This document shows, in pieces, positions 23,828-35,836 of a stretch of DNA of 64,000 bases. The first letter of the stretch is position 1; every line of letters begins with the position of its first letter. The notes under the pieces are model-generated. The model was given only the letters and a program-made list of their open reading frames with translations, searched no databases and was not told the DNA's origin. Source of the stretch: Castanea sativa (lineage: Eukaryota; Streptophyta; Magnoliopsida; Fagales; Fagaceae); contig NC_134013.1 in assembly GCF_040712315.1 (NCBI RefSeq), positions 38,017,501-38,081,500 on the forward strand. Direction: 5' to 3'. The position numbers and the translations under genes are program-made.

Positions 23828-26403
23828 TTACATATTACAGTACTTGCTGGCAGCTCCTTTGGTCTTATCCTCCTCCTCTGTTTGTTTAAGTTCTGCTTCG
23901 AATGAGGTTTGGACTTGTTTCCTTTTGTCCTTTGCCACTGGTGGAGGAACGTTTGGCTCGGCGTCCTTGCTCGGACGCTTCTCGGCTTCGTCACATTGTT
24001 CCTTCTCTTTGTCGAAGCCAGCAGGTTCTTTAGGAGTTGGAAAGGGTTCTTGAATAATGGATGGCTGTGTTGAAGGCGCTTTCTCGGGGGTAGATGTGAC
24101 AGGAGGAAGCTCTTTGAATACTTGGATGTCCCAAGGAATCCAAATGTTCTCAGGTTTCCTCAATTCAGAGGTCGTGGGGATTCTTGCCACGTTCAGGGCT
24201 TCTGCCCATACTTGTTGGCAATATTCCCTACATAGCTCTGCCAACTCCTCTGTCAGTCGATCTTCTGTCACCTCCACCCCTTCATTGTAAGCAGCCTTCT
24301 TAGCAGCCTCCATAGTCTCCTTAAGGGTACAAGCCTCTTCCTTCACTCGGGCAAGCTCCTTATTTAAGTTATAGTTTTCTTGCTGAGCTTTAGACAGGTC
24401 CTCGTCCTTCTGACGCAGAAGTTTGCGTTGCCCCTCCACCTGAGTTCTGATCATTTTAAGGCTAGCCTCGGCACCATTTCTCTCCCTCTTTTCATCTGCC
24501 AACTGCTTGGTCAGGTTCTTGTTCTCTGCTAGGGCTTGGCCTAAAGCCTTCTCGATCTCCATTCTGACCTCGAGTTCAGTTGTAGCCTTTTTCCGAGAAT
24601 CTTCCACCCATTTCTCCGCAGCAAAGACTTCTTGTATGGCCTGCAATGAAATATTGAACAAATGCATTATTGTTGAAGCAAATTCAAAGTGCATATGAAT
24701 AACTTTATGCTAAAGCGTAATGAAAGCAGTAAGATGGAGGTAATTGAAGGATACTCACCAAAGCCAAGTCCCTTTTGAAGGAGAGAAAGAGATGTGGCTG
24801 AGTCATATTATCTAGAGCTTCCATGTCCTTCGGTAGGAGAAGAGGTTGCTCCAATGCGTTAGCCAGGTGATGAGCATGTCCTTGCTGGAATGCGCTAATA
24901 CTGGACTGATAGGAAATGGGGGCCCCATCTAACTTTAACGCAGGAGACCAGTTGGCTTGCGTACGACGTACCTCAGCCAGGTCACGGCTTTCCCCACTCT
25001 CTACTGAAGAGGCACGCGATTTACCTCTGCCTACTTTTTGTTGTTGTTGTTGTTGCTTAAGTTTCTTTTGCCTCTCCATATCTGCCTCCTCGACCTCGTT
25101 CTTCCTCTTCTTCTTAGGCTCTAGGATGGGAATCTTAGGATCAGTGGGAAGAGGGGGTGGTGGCAGAATGGAAGGTGGTTGCAACCCAACCGCGTCCTTT
25201 TTGGGAGCCTGTGTGCCCCTCCTAGACATCAGCTTTCTAAGGGTAGACATGTCGTCTTCCTCGAAGCTAGAGTCGGGCTGTGCTATTACCAAACCCTTTA
25301 TGCCAGAAGTTTCTGCAGGCACGTGTTCTTCGTCCGAGAGGATGACAAGGTGATCCTCTTAAGGTCTCTCAGCTTCTTCAAGGCGAAACTGATCAATTTC
25401 CTCGTCAAGCGATTGTTGCGAAGATGTCGATTCTTCTCGGATGGCTGTCATCTGGGAATGCGCCTAGAGAGGAACTGCTGCGATGGGGCGAGAGTACAAG
25501 ATGACGGAGGGGTCGTCTGGAAGTTCGTGGACAGAAAGGAAGCCTTGTCTTGAAATATCTATCCTTTTACGTCTTTGGTCACCTGCAGTGATCGTGTTGC
25601 CAATCTCTTGGTAGTCGTCTGATAAAGGATCGTATCCTAATATCAGATGGGCTACCCTCACTTGCAGGTCTTTGCATACAAACACTTTGGATCGAAGAAC
25701 GCGATTGAGGTCCACGACGCTGCAAAGGCTCAGACGAGGCCGTACGTGTTGTTTGTCTGCAAAAATATCCGAAGAGACAAGTATAGTTAGGTCAGCAGTG
25801 AATATCAATTAAAAAGGGTAATAAGAAATAATTTAATCAGAAATGGTGAAGTTAATAGGACTAAGTCACAGGTTAGGGAATCTAACTCCTATAGAGTCAC
25901 ACTTGGGTCTCCCCATTTTACTAGGCAATGAGGATCGTCAAACCAGTTTCCCGAAGCGATAAGGTAGTCGTCTTTCATGCCTTTTTTGGATTTGGGAAGA
26001 CAGGATATAAGCCTAACAATGCTAGATCTGAATTTAAGGTAATACCCTACGTCTTTAAGCTTATGACACTCATACATGTAAACAACGTCGTGCCATGAGA
26101 GGTTCAAACCCATTTGCTCGTTAGAGCATCGACACAACCTAGGATTCTAAACACGTTGGGTGTACATTGATCTGGGCATAACCTATGGTTGCGTAGGTAC
26201 TCGCTGGTTACGTTTTTTATGGGAAGGGTCATCCCACCTTCTAGGAATGCGATAATGGGGATAATAACTTCCCCCTCTTTTCTAGCGTTACCTATGGCTT
26301 CTGAAGGGTACTATTTTAAGCCTACGTCTTAGGGAATGTGGTACTTGGCCCAAAAACCCTCCATACCAGCGTCGGTATCTACTAAACACTTGAATCTACC
26401 CAT
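23828..26403 (-). pseudogene. El2 antisense spliced gene (Transposase_28-like), decayed
   Basis: Homologue of the El1 antisense gene. Exon 1 26403-25903, exon 2 25756-24759, exon 3 24640-23828; introns of 146 and 118 bp with GT-AG ends and phases 1 and 0, as in El1. ATG at 26403 begins MGRF. Exon 1 holds GNWFDD, exon 2 HLILGYDP, then a Pro-rich, Lys-rich and poly-Gln linker with a KKKRK basic patch; exon 3 is a coiled coil with an acidic C-terminus. A 1-nt deletion in exon 1 near 26140 shifts the frame. Stops: two early in exon 1 (about 26329 and 26311) and two in exon 2 (25464-25466 and about 25362). Restoring one base would give about 770 residues, close to El1. Confidence 0.78.
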
Positions 26404-26880
26404 TTGGTGAGGGTAAGAACGGATGTTTAGAGAGGGAAAATATGTAATTGGTGGCCGAGGACAATGGCCGAGGGGAAATGAATAAAGAAGATTGAGAACT
26501 TACGGGAAATAGCTAGACGATTCTTCACGAGCTTCTTGAGAGGAGAGAGAATGAGCGATTCTTAGATTTGATTGATTTTTGAAAGGATAGATTGAAATTT
26601 GGTTTCCTAGTTGCCTTGTGGGAGGCGGCCTCGATTCAGAGTTATCCCGCCCAAATTTTTAGAAGGGATCCAGACCGTTAGATGCGCATCTCACCGTTGA
26701 ACGTGGGGAACAAGACGTAACTTGCAACCATTAATGCGAAGGTTACGGATTTCGAAGCGTCAGGGTGGTTTAAAGGAAGCGAAGTGACCCTTACACATGT
26801 GGCGATTCGTAAAGCGTGTGGAGGCTGTGCTGTTGGTTCAAAACTCCATTTCTCTCCTCGGATGGGGAGAAAAATGAAGT
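26404..26880 (-). promoter_or_regulatory. Likely promoter and leader of the El2 antisense gene
   Basis: Between the antisense ATG and the PPT. On the minus strand it has TCTAACGGT (26682-26674) and TCAACGGTGA (26700-26691), MSA/MYB-like motifs, then GGGCGGGAT (26652-26644), E2F-like, about 240 bp before the ATG. The leader near the ATG is pyrimidine-rich. Function is inferred from position and from the parallel with El1 and El5. Confidence 0.45.
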
Positions 26881-26893
26881 TTTGAGGGGCTAT
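26881..26893 (+). promoter_or_regulatory. El2 polypurine tract
   Basis: TTTGAGGGGCTAT directly before the 3' LTR, same as El1. Confidence 0.85.
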
Positions 26894-27677
26894 TGTGGGG
26901 GTAAAATAATTAAAATATGCATTTGGGTTTTGGGCCTGATTTGGTGGAGTAAGCCTATCCAAGCAGAGCCTTTGAGGCCCGCAAGCCAGTTCATGCTAAA
27001 AGGGTTGGAGGATCTGTCCGAGGAGGGGCATCTCCTCGGATGGGTCAAGTAAAGGTCATAGGACATGCCAAGGTGTTTGGAGAGAGAGTTCTGGAAGATC
27101 TGTTGGGTAAAGGCGTAATCCACCCAGTTATTAGAAGGAAGAACATATGAGAAATATCATAGGGGAAAAGGCTGCTACCACCGCATTAAAGACCCTGTAC
27201 CTACCTCCCTGGCCGCATTAATGGAGAAATGACCTCTGAACAGTAAGGTTTAGCCTTCCAGCTAGTATTTGAAGATTTCAAGAAGGTGCTGGATGGGACA
27301 AGTATCTAATTAGAAGATTTATAATACACGTAGAAGAAAAAATGAAGAAGAAGATGGATACAAGAGAACAAGGGAGATATAAAAGGTGGAGGATGGCAGA
27401 AGAAAAAGGGGGGGATGGAATACTTGAACTGTAGTTGTAATATTGTTCTTAAAGAAAAAAAGGCAATACAAGTGGTCCTCGGCTTACGTCCGAGGAGAGT
27501 TTCTTTGTTATTCTCATCTATTGAACACGCGGATAATGGCAATCTAGCCAGATTTTTCTCTTTATCCAATATCCATAGTCTAGGTTTCAAGCCCATACTC
27601 TACAAATTTTATTGTATAAGGCTCTTTGGGCCTGAGTCCATTTGGTGACTGGACCGGGTACAAATTCTGCACTTACA
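26894..27677 (+). repeat. El2 3' LTR
   Basis: 784 bp, about 96% identical to 16407-17190; no length difference. Followed by the target duplication GATAG. Confidence 0.95.
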
Positions 27678-27683
27678 GATAGG

Positions 27684-27913
27684 GTGTAAAACTCATATTT
27701 TACACCATCTAATAAGATATTAAAATATTAGTTTTTTACTTAAAACTCAACACACCATACCACACATAATAATATCCCAATAAACTCATACTTAAGTTGA
27801 ATTTTCAAATAAATATTAGATTTGATTGAGTGTGGTTGTGCCTATTATTTAACATATAATATGATGATGTGGCATGTTGGGATTGGTGGGGTACAACTTA
27901 GGTTTTACACCAC
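27684..27913. mobile_element. Short TIR element (MITE-like) next to El2
   Basis: The left end GGTGTAAAACTCATATTTTA pairs with the right end GGTGTAAAACCTAAGTTG in reverse complement. AT-rich, no ORF. No target duplication found; El2 inserted at its left edge, which hides the junction. Confidence 0.4.
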
Positions 27914-28801
27914 GTCCTTATTGAATTTAATCTCTTTTTTTAATGACCTTTTCTGTTACACATGGAAACATAAAAATAATTGCAATAAAATGGGTTGTAT
28001 TTTTTTTTTTTTAAATCAATAAGTTGTCATATCATATCCTTTGTAACTCATAAATCTGAAATTTTATTAATAAACAATAACTGCGCACTAAATATTAACA
28101 TATAATAACACTATAAATTTCAATAGCAAAAAAAGAATCCTGAAAAAGGAATGACTTTGTTAACTTCTCTTGCTTTTTCAAGTTATTTAATATTTTCCTT
28201 TTCGCATTATGTCAAATTTCTTTTCCTTTTTGAAATGAGTTGCTGTTTTCTTTGATAAATAAAATATATTAAAAAATCACCTAGAAATTTAACAAATTTG
28301 AGAGAGAGAGAGAGAGAGATCAGAAAGAGACGATGAATCCACGAGTTTCCCTTCTCTTGATGCTAATGGAGTTCTATTTGGAAACTTACTTTTTAATTAG
28401 CAATAAACAGAGTGTTACAAAGCTTCCCACATCATTTATCTTAATAATAATAGAATTCTATTGTTGTCGATGTTCTCCATAGATTAGCGTACAGTCAATT
28501 TTTTTTTTTTCATTTTTTGTTATATAGCAAATCTAATGCCATTTCTGTTATTAAGTATTGGTGTAGACTTTTTTTTCAAAAAAAATTGTTGAAAGAATTT
28601 ATTTATTTATTTTCACATATGTAAACATTCTAATTAAATTCAAACACAAATTAATAGAGAACCACGTAAAATAACAACAAAAAACTTTTGTATATAATAA
28701 TAATAACACATTCTCTCAAACAAATAGTGTTTTTTCTTAATAAAAAGCCTATTTATAATATTTATAAATTGTAATAAGTTGAAGAAAAAGATCGGGTGAA
28801 G
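27914..28801. other. AT-rich spacer
   Basis: No gene seen. Contains a short (GA)n run at about 28300-28319 and many A/T runs. Confidence 0.65.
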
Positions 28802-29717
28802 TAGGACTAAGCATGAATCTGGCCTACTTGACCAATCTAACCGACTCGACCTGAAGAGTTTTGGGCGGATTGAATAATTGCTCAGTTCGGTTCTGTGTCA
28901 AATACTTAGGTCTTGGGTCCAACCCGACCCACCTGATCTTTAAAAAATAAATAAATAAAGTTACCATGTTTTCTCAACCTTGAAGCTCTTTTGCTTGCCA
29001 TCTTTTTTTTTTTCGTTCAAATTAATGAAAAAATCAAGCAATCTAAATATATTCTAAGAAATTATACTTATCAATAGGATGTAATTGTATATGGAAATTC
29101 ATTTTTTTGTTATAACCAAAATTGAAATTTTCCTGATGCAAATTTGTCATTTGAAAAGTTAAGTTTCATTTTGAGTCATGTCTTCATGTGTAACATATAT
29201 AATTTAGTCAAATTCTCTTCTAATTAAGTTTCATTTTGAATAATGGAAATAATTTATGGAGCCCAAAATAACAGGTGCTCAATTGCAGGTCAATCTCAAT
29301 TGCTTATATGATACATGCATATATGTTGGATATAATAGAGGGATTTGGCAAGTGAGTTGTGAGAAAAGATAGAAGCTAATAAAAAAAATAGTTGATACTA
29401 TTTAATTCATTTTATTTAATGAAAATTTAACTATTACTGTAAACGTCTAAATTATTTTGACTATTCTTAAAAATCAATTATAAAAAAAGTGTTCTTTAAA
29501 AATTCTCATCTAATAGTTTTTTTCTTTGATGAGATTTTTTCAATAGCAGGGAAGGGGAATTTTTTTTTTTGAAAAAAACCCTAACCCGAGACCAACCCAA
29601 AACTCAACCCGGCCACAAACCTACATTTTCAGGTTGGGTTGGGTTCCTCCCTAGAAAATTCAGGTCTAGTTACGGGTGGCTAGAAACTCGACCCGAAACA
29701 ACCCAAACTTAGCCCTA
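28802..29717. mobile_element. Possible hAT-type non-autonomous element
   Basis: The left end TAGGACTAAG resembles the reverse complement of the right end, TAGGGCTAAG. Subterminal blocks are rich in AACCCGACCC and GGGTTGGG motifs at both ends. The 8-bp flanks (GGGTGAAG and GTGCAAAG) match at only five positions. No ORF. Weak case. Confidence 0.35.
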
Positions 29718-29906
29718 GTGCAAAGCATGAGCCAATAACTAGTATATATATAACTGAAACCTTTGACCGTTTGTTGACTTGCTCCACAATTTTCCACATC
29801 ATCACCCATATTATTTATTTATTTATGTTTTATGAATTTATACATTTATGTTTTATTTATATTTTACATTTTATATTTTAGTAATATTAAGTTAGATTTT
29901 TTAATA

Positions 29907-30083
29907 AATAAATACATTTTTTTTGTCCTTATCTTCTTCTCCTATAATTTCTAAGTTGATAAAAAATTTAATTTGATTATAATCCAAATTTATCATCTAA
30001 TCATTTTATTATTAATTTATCTATAAATTATAATATTAATATTACAATCCAAATTCTTCTTCTAATCCTTTCATTATTAATAT
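29907..30083. repeat. Left part of a split tandem duplication
   Basis: About 180 bp starting near TTGTCCTTATCTTCTTCTCC closely match 33320-33490. The solo LTR at 30084-33259 sits between this block and the rest of its unit (33265-33304). Confidence 0.8.
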
Positions 30084-33000
30084 TGTTAAGGTACATTTTT
30101 TTTTTACACTTGATATTATTTAAACACCATCTATTTATTTAAAAAATAAATAAAACATCACCAACAAATTATTGGGCTTCACCAAAATTTTTATGCTAGC
30201 CCACAACTATTCTTCCTACGACCATAAAATTGGGCCACAAAAATAAAGCTCACGAGATTCAATATTTTTGTAAAGCTTGTAATTTAGACTCACCCCTAAA
30301 TTATTTATCGAGCAAGTTGAAATTTCATTCTTTTTAAAGAAGCCCAAAATGCCCATGCTTAGCAATATTTGAGAAAGCCCATGATCCAACTCGTGGCAAG
30401 ACATTTTTATTTAATGGAATTCAGATCCATAATTAAAGCCCATGATTCAACTCATGGCAAAACATTTTTATGGAATTCAAATCCATAATTAAAGCCCATG
30501 ATTCAACTCATGGCAGTACATTTTTATTTTATGGAATTCAAATCCATAATCAAAGCCCATGATTCAACTCATGGCAAGACATTTTCATGAAATTCAAATC
30601 CATAATTAAAGCCCATAATTTAACTCATAGCAATACATTTTCATTTAATGGAATTCAAATCCATAATCAAAGACCATGATTCAAACCCATGGCCAATTAT
30701 CAAAGCCTGTTGCTACACGGCACCTTTAAAGCCCATTGCTACATGACACCCTAAAGCTCATTGCTAAATGGTACTCCAAAGCTTGTTGCTATTTGGCACC
30801 TTAAAGCCCGTTACTACATGAAACCATCAAAAGCCCACTGCTACATGGCACCACCAAAGCCCAATTTTCATTGGCAATATCAAAAAAATCCAGTTCCCAC
30901 TGGCAATATCAAAAAGCCTAGTTCTCACTGGCAATATTAAAAGCTCACTTCTCATTGGTAACATCAAAAACTCAATTCTCATTGGCAATATTATAGCCCA
31001 ATTTACATTGGCACCATTTTAAAAGCCCAAGGATATTAATACTTGGCGAGATATTATATTGTAATTATTTAAAGTCTAGTGATGAGAAATGTTTTAAGTT
31101 CTTAAACTTATTACGATAATATTACAAGCCCATAACATTTATGGCAACTATCTATTTTCAAAACCCATGGCAATCATTTTACTGAAACTTTTGGGAAGTT
31201 ATGATTATTTATCCTAGGCCCATGACATCTATTTCATAACAAATTCTAAGCTTATGGAATTCACATGAGAACACATGTTCACCATCTATCTTACATCACA
31301 ACATTCATAATACTTATTTTTCAAAACTCATTATTCAAGTCTATTATTTGAATCATAATGTGAGTATTAACCATAAATATTACTTATGGTATGGAACTCA
31401 TTATTTCAAATAGTAAATATCATTTACAAAGCATCTTGAAATAATTAAAGCTCATGCTATTATTTTGAGTATTACAAAATCATTACCCAAAGACCCATTA
31501 CAAATATTAATCAAAACCTAAACTATATTGAATATCAATTAACAATGAGAGCCCATAAGGAATGAAAACCCATGGCAAAATATATCATTTTGTAGGTTCA
31601 AACATCTTGTGAAGAAAGGACAAGCCCAAGTAAAAAGGGAGCAAGCACAGCCTAGCCAAGGGGCTTGGCCCATGTGAAGCAAAGCCCAATCTTAAAATCC
31701 CAGCAAAGGCAGAAAAGTGAACTAGATAATCAGCCCCTCTTGTCCACCCTTAACCAAGGTCCAGCCAAGAATCTCCACAAGGGGCACCCAAATCTCTAAG
31801 AGTGAACTAGGAGCTGTCCCATCAACTTTCTGCCACCCTTTTCTGACGAGAACAGTGTCCAGAAGTTATACTAGGAGCTAGAAGTCTAATGGGTAATGGA
31901 ATGTCATGATTTTCCTCGAGACTCCATCTCCAGCCGAAAGAGGCCACAACCAAGTCACTTGAATCTCAACAAATCAAGTCTATAAATGCCCTAAATGTTC
32001 AGGGGCTGATTCATGTGCCAAGCCCATGAATCCTAAAAGGGGAAAATTTGGGAACACAGGTTTGGAGGGTATGAAGGGATCTCTAGCAGAACCCTTTGAA
32101 GTGGGCTTAAAATTGACACCTGGCTTGAGGTGTTGAATCCTACTTCTTAGGGTCTCAATCTTAGATGCAGCACTAAGATTCTTCTCTAATACCTGCCTTA
32201 ATCCTATTGGTTAAACTCGACTTCAAAAATCTTGACATTTAATGCAATATTACTCCAAATACTCACCATGTGTCATATTACCCAAAGTAGCAAAGCAGCC
32301 CCAAAAGCAAACCTCCCATTTATGACCAAATCCTAGGATAATTAAGCCTGCTATTCGGCCCTCCGATCAGTTCTACATTTATTGACTTTTGCTAGTTAAT
32401 ACTTTCCTAAACTCCGCTATAAAAGCTTAAGCACACAAGCCCACAAAACACACACCAACCCATCTAAAAATTCTATTATTCTTGCTACTTTGCCAAATTT
32501 CTGCTTGTAGTTTAGTTCTCCCCAACTCATAAATCACCTCTCTTAGCTCATACCCAGACATTCCTTCCCCTTTTTCTGCATACCTTCAGGTCATAAATGC
32601 TCCCTAATCAGCCACAAATAAACCTTTTCCCATTAAATATTTGGTTCAGCATCACTTTCACCATCCCACTATAAGCCTACACACCCACTCATTCAAAATA
32701 CCTATCCTACTCATGTATCACATACATATTCCTTGAGAATCTTGGTTGACACTTGTTGCACTGAGCTGGAATCTCTCTCTCCTTTCACACCATGCCAAAT
32801 AACCCTTTTCTTTTCACTATGGGACCATTAGTCTTAACTTCTTGTCTTACTATTGAAGGATACAATATATTTGTAACAATAGAATTCTTCCCTCATATTG
32901 ATGTAATGATGGCTGAAAGTATCGTAGACCCTTCTAACCAAGACACACAAGGACTTCCAGAAGTGAACACTTTCCTAAATTTGTTTAATAATTTATTGTT

Positions 33001-33259
33001 GGACCTTAAGTATAATTTTACCCTGCCACTGGAGAATTTATTCTTCTTGTAATACATAAAATGACCACTAACCCAAATAAGTAAGTCTTTTCTAGGCTTT
33101 GTTGTTTTTTTTTTTGTCAAGGTGCAGCCTTTATCTCTTGCTTGGACAAGCTTATCACTACACCGAAAACCTTTGGGTTTTATCTCAAGAGCCCATTGTT
33201 GAGTTTCGGTTTGGCTTCCCCACATTTTACTTGGGAACATCAAAATTTTTCCATCAACA
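30084..33259 (+). repeat. Large solo LTR (3.2 kb)
   Basis: Starts TGTTAAGGTAC and ends CCATCAACA, flanked by the perfect 5-bp duplication AATAT (30079-30083 and 33260-33264). It has no primer site, no gag-pol and no inner LTR copy. A TATA box CTATAAAAGC at about 32418 gives a plus-strand promoter about 840 bp before the end. The 86-codon ORF at 32792-33052 has no features I recognise. Best read as a solo LTR of a large-LTR element; a non-autonomous element is the alternative. Confidence 0.7.
30340..31020. repeat. Degenerate tandem repeats inside the solo LTR
   Basis: First part (30375-30700): about five units of roughly 57-62 bp with AAAGCCCATGATTCAACTCA and GGAATTCAAATCCATAAT. Second part (30700-31020): shorter units of about 28-32 bp with AAAGCCC, GCTACATGGCACC or CATTGGCAATATC. 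Both look like expanded LTR subrepeats. Confidence 0.8.
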
Positions 33260-33304
33260 AATATTAATTTCTAAAATTGCAAAAAATTTTAAAGATTTTT
33301 TTAA

Positions 33305-33510
33305 AAATAAATAAATATATATATTTTTGTCCTTATCTTCTTCTCCTATAATTTCTAAGTTGATAAAAATTTTAATTTGATTATAATCCAAATTCTTCAT
33401 CTAATCATTTTATTATTAATTTATCTATAATTTCTAATATTAATATTAAAATCCAAATTCTTCTTCTAATCCTATTATTATTTATATTAATTTCTAAAAA
33501 ATCATCATAA
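33305..33510. repeat. Right copy of the split tandem duplication
   Basis: Repeats the block at 29907-30083, and its tail (TTAATTTCTAAAAAATC) matches the start of the right-hand remnant of the first unit at 33265. Unit length is about 215-225 bp. Confidence 0.75.
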
Positions 33511-35836
33511 ATAGCTTTTCGTTTGGATATGCTTAAGGAAAAAAATACATATGACTCTTTTTCCAGACCCAACCATTCTCATATTTTTAAGGGCTCTTAG
33601 TTCTTAGGATACAAAGAAGAAGTAGCGTATTAAAAAAAACAAACAAAAATACCGGTTATTTATTTATTTATTTAAGAGTTCTTTGTTCTAAGGTACAAAG
33701 AAGAAGTGGCGTATTAAAAAACAAAAACAAAAATGTCATACATGCCAATTGCTTCACCATGAATTAGAGTCCCAAGTGAATAAAGAGATGTGAGTCTCTA
33801 AGAATAAAGGTTGTTGCTTTCCTCTCAACTCCCTATACGTTCCATGCCTCCACCCCAAGCCAATACCTTCACCATGAATTAGAGTCCCAACTGGACAGCT
33901 TTTGGTATGTTGCTTCATCCTGAATCTCTAAGGTGGCTGTGTATTATACTTCAATATGAGCTATATTTCCATGCTATATTTCTTATATTTCAATAGTTTC
34001 CCCCTCTATTGCTTTTGGTATGTTGCTTCGTCCCAACTCTCCACTTCCCGCACATATTTTGCATAACCCATGTACTTTAATATGGCACCAATTATTTCTT
34101 TGGCCATGGTTTTTTTTTTCTTTGGCCATGGTTTTCTCATTGTGGGTAATTCATTGTTTGACGTCCCTACAAGAATGTTTAAATTGTTAAAGGTGTTAGG
34201 TTTATGTGTGTAGGCCCAAGAGACCTAATTCTATTGTAAACCCATTCATTTAATTTAGTTTTAAACAATAAGGTTGTTCTCTATATACAAAGATCTACTA
34301 TAGCCATTTAGCCTGTTATTGTAGGCAATCAAAATAGATAATGTTTGTAATTATTGATATCCACTAATAGTATTCACCATTCCAAATTTTAAGTAGGGTT
34401 ATTTTAAGGTTTAGTCCTTGGATATTGTAGAAGAGGATTGACTATTTGTGACAAAATTAGAGAATATTCTATGTGATGCAAATTTTGTTAAATGGGTATA
34501 GGAGTTGATATGTTTGATGCTCTGTTTTTTTTTTTTTTTACATTAATTGAGAATCTTTGGTTATGGGATAAGAATTATGGGTTTTAACTAAATTTCTCAT
34601 AACAAATGATAGTGTGGTTGCTACAATAGAAACCCCTAAATATAAGTTTAGGGATATCAAACTTTTTTTAATGTATTAAATTCATATTTTATAGATTTCA
34701 TTTTTAAGTTAGATAAAGAGTTGCATATTTTGGGGAACAAATTCAATTCCAAGTGCATTAACAAATTCTGTTAATTTATAATGACTTTAAAAAAAAAAAA
34801 TTTATTTTATGTTCCATAAGTTTATTTTTATGCATTGTAAATAATAATAATAATTGTACAAGAATTTTTTTTCGTCCTTTTATAATATATAATTGTTAAT
34901 AAATAAACCAAGCTTAAATCATATATTATACTTAATGCCTTTCTTGTGCATTGCACGGGTTAGCAACTAGTATATATAAAAGAAGGAGGAGAAGAAGAAG
35001 AAGGTATTTATGGAATTATAAGAAAATAAAGTAGGAGGATATGAGCAATTGAGGAAAGAACCTGGATGATCAACATATGGTTAGCTGGATGATTAGCACC
35101 AGTGGCAACACCACATATCCTCTAGGGGATTCAAATGAACCTTGACTTGGGACAAAAAAAAATTATATATAATTTCTTTAATTCTTTTTGTTTTCCCACT
35201 CTAAAAGAAATTTTTGAACCCCTATAAGAAGCTTAACAACAAACCAATTCAACACCAATCTTTATCTTGGTCTTTTTAGAAAAAAAAAAGAAGAAGAAAA
35301 AAAACCAACAACAATCCAATTTGATTTAAAAATATAGGAAAAAAAATAGCAAGCACAACAACCAAAACTAGTAATTTGTTGATCTTAAATCTCAAAATAA
35401 GACAATTAAGTGGGCAAAAAAATGTAAACACTAAAAGACAATTAAGTGTGAGGTAATGGAAGTGGGGAGTAAAGATATTTTTTTTTTAAATGATTGTGTT
35501 GTTGTGTTAAATTTTTAGTAGAGTAATGCAAAAAACACACACAAAAAAATCTTCTTAATGAATTGCAAAGACCAATAAGCTATCAAAATTGAGTTGAATT
35601 GTTAAATAAAAGAATTGAAAGAGTAAAGATAAAAATTAATAAATAATAAATCAAAGTATTCTAATCAATAATAATTAAATTTCATTTAACAAGAATAATT
35701 AATAACTTTATTACAGTAGAAGTTAAAAGATGATTTCTAAGATTAAATTTTAGCAACAATAATTATATTTTCCTTATACTAGAAAACAATATACCCAATG
35801 AACTTATAGTTTGTCCCTTATTATTTTGTTGTTACT
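33511..35836. other. AT-rich spacer with local duplications
   Basis: No gene seen. Short local repeats: AGAAGAAGT-GCGTATTAAAA twice (about 33618 and 33701), CTTCACCATGAATTAGAGTC twice (about 33753 and 33868), and TTTTGGTATGTTGCTTC twice (about 33898 and 34015). Confidence 0.6.

Larger units (their letters stand above)
16407..27677 (+). mobile_element. El2: complete but decayed Ty3/gypsy Tat-lineage element
   Basis: An 11.27-kb element with 784-bp LTRs and the target duplication GATAG (16402-16406 and 27678-27682). Same layout as El1 but on the opposite strand: LTR, PBS, gag-pro, pol with dual RNase H, tandem repeats, antisense gene (minus), PPT, LTR. The LTRs differ at about 32 sites by my count, about 28 of them transitions, so it is much older than El1. 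Its gag-pol has about a dozen stops and at least two frameshifts. El1 and El2 stand head to head, with 5' LTRs facing each other across about 4.1 kb that includes the MULE. Confidence 0.95.
29744..34970 (+). mobile_element. Possible Helitron carrying later insertions
   Basis: The 3' end reads GCATTGCACGGGTTAGCAACTAG followed by T at 34971: a short GTGC-ATT-GCAC hairpin and a CTAG terminus, typical of plant Helitrons. A plausible 5' end is the TATATATAACTGAAACC sequence near 29744, but its expected TC start is not intact. No Rep/helicase gene. The 5' boundary is a guess; the 3' end is better supported. Confidence 0.35.

Noticed and set aside
29907..33510. LTR pair of a 3.6-kb element
   Set aside because: The direct repeats lack TG...CA ends and a target duplication. 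The inner block 30084-33259 has both, so the outer repeats are an older tandem duplication.
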